From Oscillospiraceae bacterium (GTDB lineage Bacteria; Bacillota; Clostridia; Oscillospirales; Acutalibacteraceae): DNA of 64,000 nucleotides. The stretch lies in NCBI GenBank assembly GCA_902796905.1, contig CADBQU010000004.1, forward strand, positions 44,834 through 108,833, read 5' to 3'. Position 1 is the stretch's first letter. Every line of letters starts with the position of its first letter. Shown here piece after piece: positions 61,985 through 64,000 of this stretch. The notes beneath the pieces were generated by a model that made no database searches, was not told the DNA's origin, and was given only the letters and a program-made list of their open reading frames with translations. The position numbers and the translations under genes are program-made.

Positions 61985-63343
61985 TTAATTTTTTAAACTG
62001 TGTAAAGGCGCAGGTATTGAGCCGGCTCGGTCTATAAACTTTTTAGGCGAAGATGTATTTACTTTCATAACAGGACCTTCTCCCAATAATCCTCCGAATG
62101 ACAATTCTTCTCCAGCTTTTTTACCTATTGCAGGTATAACCCTAACGGCAGTGGTTTTGCAGTTTACCATACCAATGGCAGCTTCATCGGCAATAATAGC
62201 CGATATGACTTCACAGGGGGTATCTCCCGGAATGTTTATCATATCCAATCCTACCGAACAAACGGCGGTCATAGCTTCTAATTTTTCAATAGATAAAACA
62301 CCTTTTCTTGCTGCATTTATCATTCCTGCGTCTTCGGTTACGGGAATAAATGCACCCGATAAGCCACCGACTTTAGACGATGCCATAACGCCGCCTTTTT
62401 TAACTGCGTCGTTTAATAAAGCCAATGCGGCGGTGGTGCCGCAAGCACCGCAGGTTTCAAGACCCATTGCTTCTAAAATATGTGCCACACTGTCGCCTAT
62501 GGCGGGCGTAGGAGCCAAAGAAAGGTCTACTATTCCAAACGGAACATCAAGTTCCTTTGCGGCTTCTTTTGCCACTAACTGTCCCACTCTGGTTATTTTA
62601 AAAGCGGTTCTTTTAATCAAATCGGCAATTTCGGTTAAATTTAAATCTTTCGATTTTTCTATTGTGCTTTTTACAACGCCGGGACCGGAAACACCCACAT
62701 TAATAACACAGTCTGCTTCGCCTACTCCGTGAAATGCGCCTGCCATAAAAGGATTATCCTCCGGAGCATTGCAAAATACAACTAATTTAGCCGCGCCGAT
62801 ACATTCCCTGTCTTTGGTTTCTTCTGCGGTTTTTTTAACTATTTCACCCATAAGCTTAACGGCATCCATATTAATGCCGGCTTTTGTAGAGCCTATGTTT
62901 ACCGAAGCACAAACCCTTTCGGTTAAACTTAATGCCTTTGGTATTGCATTAATAAGTTCCTTGTCGCCCGATGCAAAACCTTTTTGCACCAAAGCCGAAA
63001 AACCGCCTATAAAATTTACCCCGGTAGCTACCGCAGCTTTTTCCAAAGTTAATGCAAATTTAACCAAATCGGCATTTTTACATGCCGCCGCCACTATAGC
63101 TATAGGTGTAACGGAAATTCTTTTATGTATAATGGGAATACCGTATTTTTTCTCTATTTTTTCGCAAACGGAAACCAAATTTTTTGCCTTTGCGGTTATT
63201 TTGTTATAAATTTTATCACAAGCCGCATCTATATCGCTGTCTATACAATCCAATAACGATATGCCCATAGTAACGGTTCTTATATCTAAATGTTCTTCCT
63301 CTATCATCCTGATAGTCTCTAAAATATTGTTGGTGTTATACAT
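61985..63343 (-). CDS. DUF711/PFL family protein (UPF0210)
   Basis: A 452-residue protein of a family conserved in anaerobes, with fold relatives among glycyl-radical-like barrels but no radical motif. Signatures: [81 protein letters not shown] and [16 protein letters not shown]. It lies 11 bases downstream of the ACT-domain gene; this pair is conserved. The function is unknown. Confidence 0.92.
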   Translation of the reverse strand: MYNTNNILETIRMIEEEHLDIRTVTMGISLLDCIDSDIDAACDKIYNKITAKAKNLVSVCEKIEKKYGIPIIHKRISVTPIAIVAAACKNADLVKFALTLEKAAVATGVNFIGGFSALVQKGFASGDKELINAIPKALSLTERVCASVNIGSTKAGINMDAVKLMGEIVKKTAEETKDRECIGAAKLVVFCNAPEDNPFMAGAFHGVGEADCVINVGVSGPGVVKSTIEKSKDLNLTEIADLIKRTAFKITRVGQLVAKEAAKELDVPFGIVDLSLAPTPAIGDSVAHILEAMGLETCGACGTTAALALLNDAVKKGGVMASSKVGGLSGAFIPVTEDAGMINAARKGVLSIEKLEAMTAVCSVGLDMINIPGDTPCEVISAIIADEAAIGMVNCKTTAVRVIPAIGKKAGEELSFGGLLGEGPVMKVNTSSPKKFIDRAGSIPAPLHSLKN

Positions 63344-63354
63344 TGCTGCCTCCG

Positions 63355-63624
63355 TTAAATATTGTGCATAGAGTTAAATATATCTTCGTGCATTGCTCTT
63401 ATTCTTAAATTTTTTTCTTCGCCTTTTGTTTTAATAAATTCGGCAAAATGCCCAAAATCACAGTCAATCCCCGAAATATCGCAAACCATAATCATACAAA
63501 ACAATTCGCTCATAACCGACTGTGTAACATCTATAATATTAACTTTGTGTTCGGCGCAAATAGCCGAAACCTCAGCCAAAACGCCAACCCTGTCCTTACC
63601 TAAAACAGTTATAACCGCTTTCAT
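63355..63624 (-). CDS. ACT domain protein (UPF0237)
   Basis: An 89-residue single ACT domain: [20 protein letters not shown], then [20 protein letters not shown]. These bind small ligands, usually amino acids; the partner is probably the DUF711 protein 11 bases downstream. The promoter is weak: a TATAAT at 63660-63665 on the minus strand lacks a good -35. Confidence 0.92.
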   Translation of the reverse strand: MKAVITVLGKDRVGVLAEVSAICAEHKVNIIDVTQSVMSELFCMIMVCDISGIDCDFGHFAEFIKTKGEEKNLRIRAMHEDIFNSMHNI

Positions 63625-63766
63625 AAATTTTAACCTCCAAAATAAATACTAGAATATTAATTATACATTAAATATTTTAAAAAATAAACAATAAATTTTA
63701 AAACAATAAAAATAATAAAAAACGTAAAGCTTTTTTAATAAAAAATGATTTTAAAATTTCAACGAA

Positions 63767-63824
63767 GCAGACAGGACGAAGTCCTAAAGGCGAAGCCTTA
63801 AAAATGCAAAGCATTTTTGTCTGC
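63767..63824 (+). repeat. cloverleaf intergenic repeat, copy 6
   Basis: A 58-bp element. The outer stem is GCAGAC (63767-63772) with GTCTGC (63819-63824). Hairpins: 63773-63785 (AGGAC, loop GAA), 63787-63799 (AAGGC, loop GAA) and 63800-63818 (AAAAATGC, loop AAA), with one spacer A at 63786. Flanks TTCAACGA and GAACATT are shared with copy 8. It lies upstream of the ACT gene; 63625-63766 is AT-rich without other features. Confidence 0.92.
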
Positions 63825-63836
63825 GAACATTATATT

Positions 63837-63904
63837 TTAAAACCAAAGCCGAAAGGCTTTAACGGCTTTAGCCGTTTTTTAGGCTTTGCCTAAAAAGGTT
63901 TTAA
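63837..63904 (+). repeat. cloverleaf intergenic repeat, copy 7
   Basis: A 68-bp element. The outer stem is TTAAAACC (63837-63844) with GGTTTTAA (63897-63904). Hairpins abut: 63845-63860 (AAAGCC, loop GAAA), 63861-63876 (AACGGC, loop TTTA) and 63877-63895 (TTTTAGGC, loop TTT), with one unpaired A at 63896. It lies between copies 6 and 8. Confidence 0.9.
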
Positions 63905-63916
63905 TCATTCAACGGA

Positions 63917-63983
63917 GCAGACGCAACGAAAGTTGCAAAAACCAAAGGTTTTTAAATCAAAGCCTTGGCTTTGATTTGTCTGC
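63917..63983 (+). repeat. cloverleaf intergenic repeat, copy 8
   Basis: A 67-bp element. The outer stem is GCAGAC (63917-63922) with GTCTGC (63978-63983). Hairpins abut with no spacer: 63923-63936 (GCAAC, loop GAAA), 63937-63953 (AAAAACC, loop AAA) and 63954-63977 (AAATCAAAGCC, loop TT). The sequence after it (GAACATTTTATTTTAAA) repeats the flank of copy 6, so the array may continue beyond the window. Confidence 0.92.
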
Positions 63984-64000
63984 GAACATTTTATTTTAAA

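Noticed and set aside
63767..63983. Tandem palindromes read as a CRISPR array
   Set aside because: There are no identical repeats at regular spacing with unique spacers; the conserved parts are outer stems and flanks, the inside is hairpins, and no cas genes are near.

Overview
The window is a contiguous, densely coded chromosome segment from a low-GC, spore-forming Firmicute, most likely an anaerobic clostridium of the Oscillospiraceae/Ruminococcaceae type. The evidence is the very AT-rich DNA, strong purine-rich ribosome sites, TTGACA/TATAAT promoters with 17-bp spacers, the sporulation genes spoIIR and ytfJ/gerW, the ctsR-mcsA-mcsB-clpC stress operon, the ytfJ-DUF2953-scpB-scpA cluster and the dnaG-sigA pair. 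The genus assignment is inference. No phage, insertion sequence, CRISPR array, tRNA or rRNA was found.

Layout. 1-1480 (minus) ends a surface-polysaccharide glycosyltransferase cluster. 1624-5001 (plus) holds a membrane protein, a DUF5412 protein, an RlmD-type rRNA methylase and a DUF1796 cysteine-peptidase-like gene broken by one stop codon. 5225-5371 is a 48-residue membrane protein gene. 5455-18238 (minus) is one long housekeeping operon with a promoter at 18233-18261 and a terminator at 5455-5495: yicC, remA, gmk, rpoZ, priA, def, fmt, rsmB, rlmN, PP2C phosphatase, PASTA kinase, rsgA, thiN. 18262-29502 (minus) is a second: nusB, a Kae1/TsaD paralogue, xseA, xseB, ispA, dxs, tlyA, nadK, argR, recN, tyrS. 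29570-35488 holds a lipoprotein gene divergent from secD-secF, a lipoyl-less E2-like acyltransferase and a DUF2156/GNAT pair. 35585-38440 is argG-argH with an ARG-box-like operator. 38457-43346 is the CtsR stress operon with two CtsR boxes. 43475-48467 has a 40-residue Cys-rich gene, secG and a three-gene biotin-dependent carboxyltransferase set. 48493-63624 is mostly minus-strand housekeeping: rluB, D-Ala-D-Ala carboxypeptidase, ytfJ, scpB/scpA, site-2 protease, Rrf2/TSCPD, sigA, dnaG, dgt, yigZ, rpmE, spoIIR, DUF711 and ACT genes.

The most unusual feature is a family of intergenic elements of 58-94 bp. Each is a closed cloverleaf: an outer stem of 6-11 bp encloses exactly three perfect or near-perfect hairpins that abut with zero or one unpaired base. 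Seven intact copies (37006, 43675, 55780, 58937, 63767, 63837, 63917) and one decayed double copy (48233) lie between genes in the right half of the window; none was seen in the left 37 kb. Arm sequences change almost completely between copies while pairing is kept. Two copies (63767 and 63917) share the same outer stem and flanks but carry wholly different arms. I do not recognise this as a named repeat family.

How the genes work together: the two long operons join translation initiation and rRNA modification, DNA repair and replication restart, isoprenoid precursors and envelope signalling (PASTA kinase and phosphatase). ArgR encoded at 21433 is the likely regulator of argGH, and CtsR at 42822 regulates its own operon. 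The carboxyltransferase, biotin carrier and OadA-like genes have the composition of a soluble transcarboxylase rather than a membrane sodium pump.
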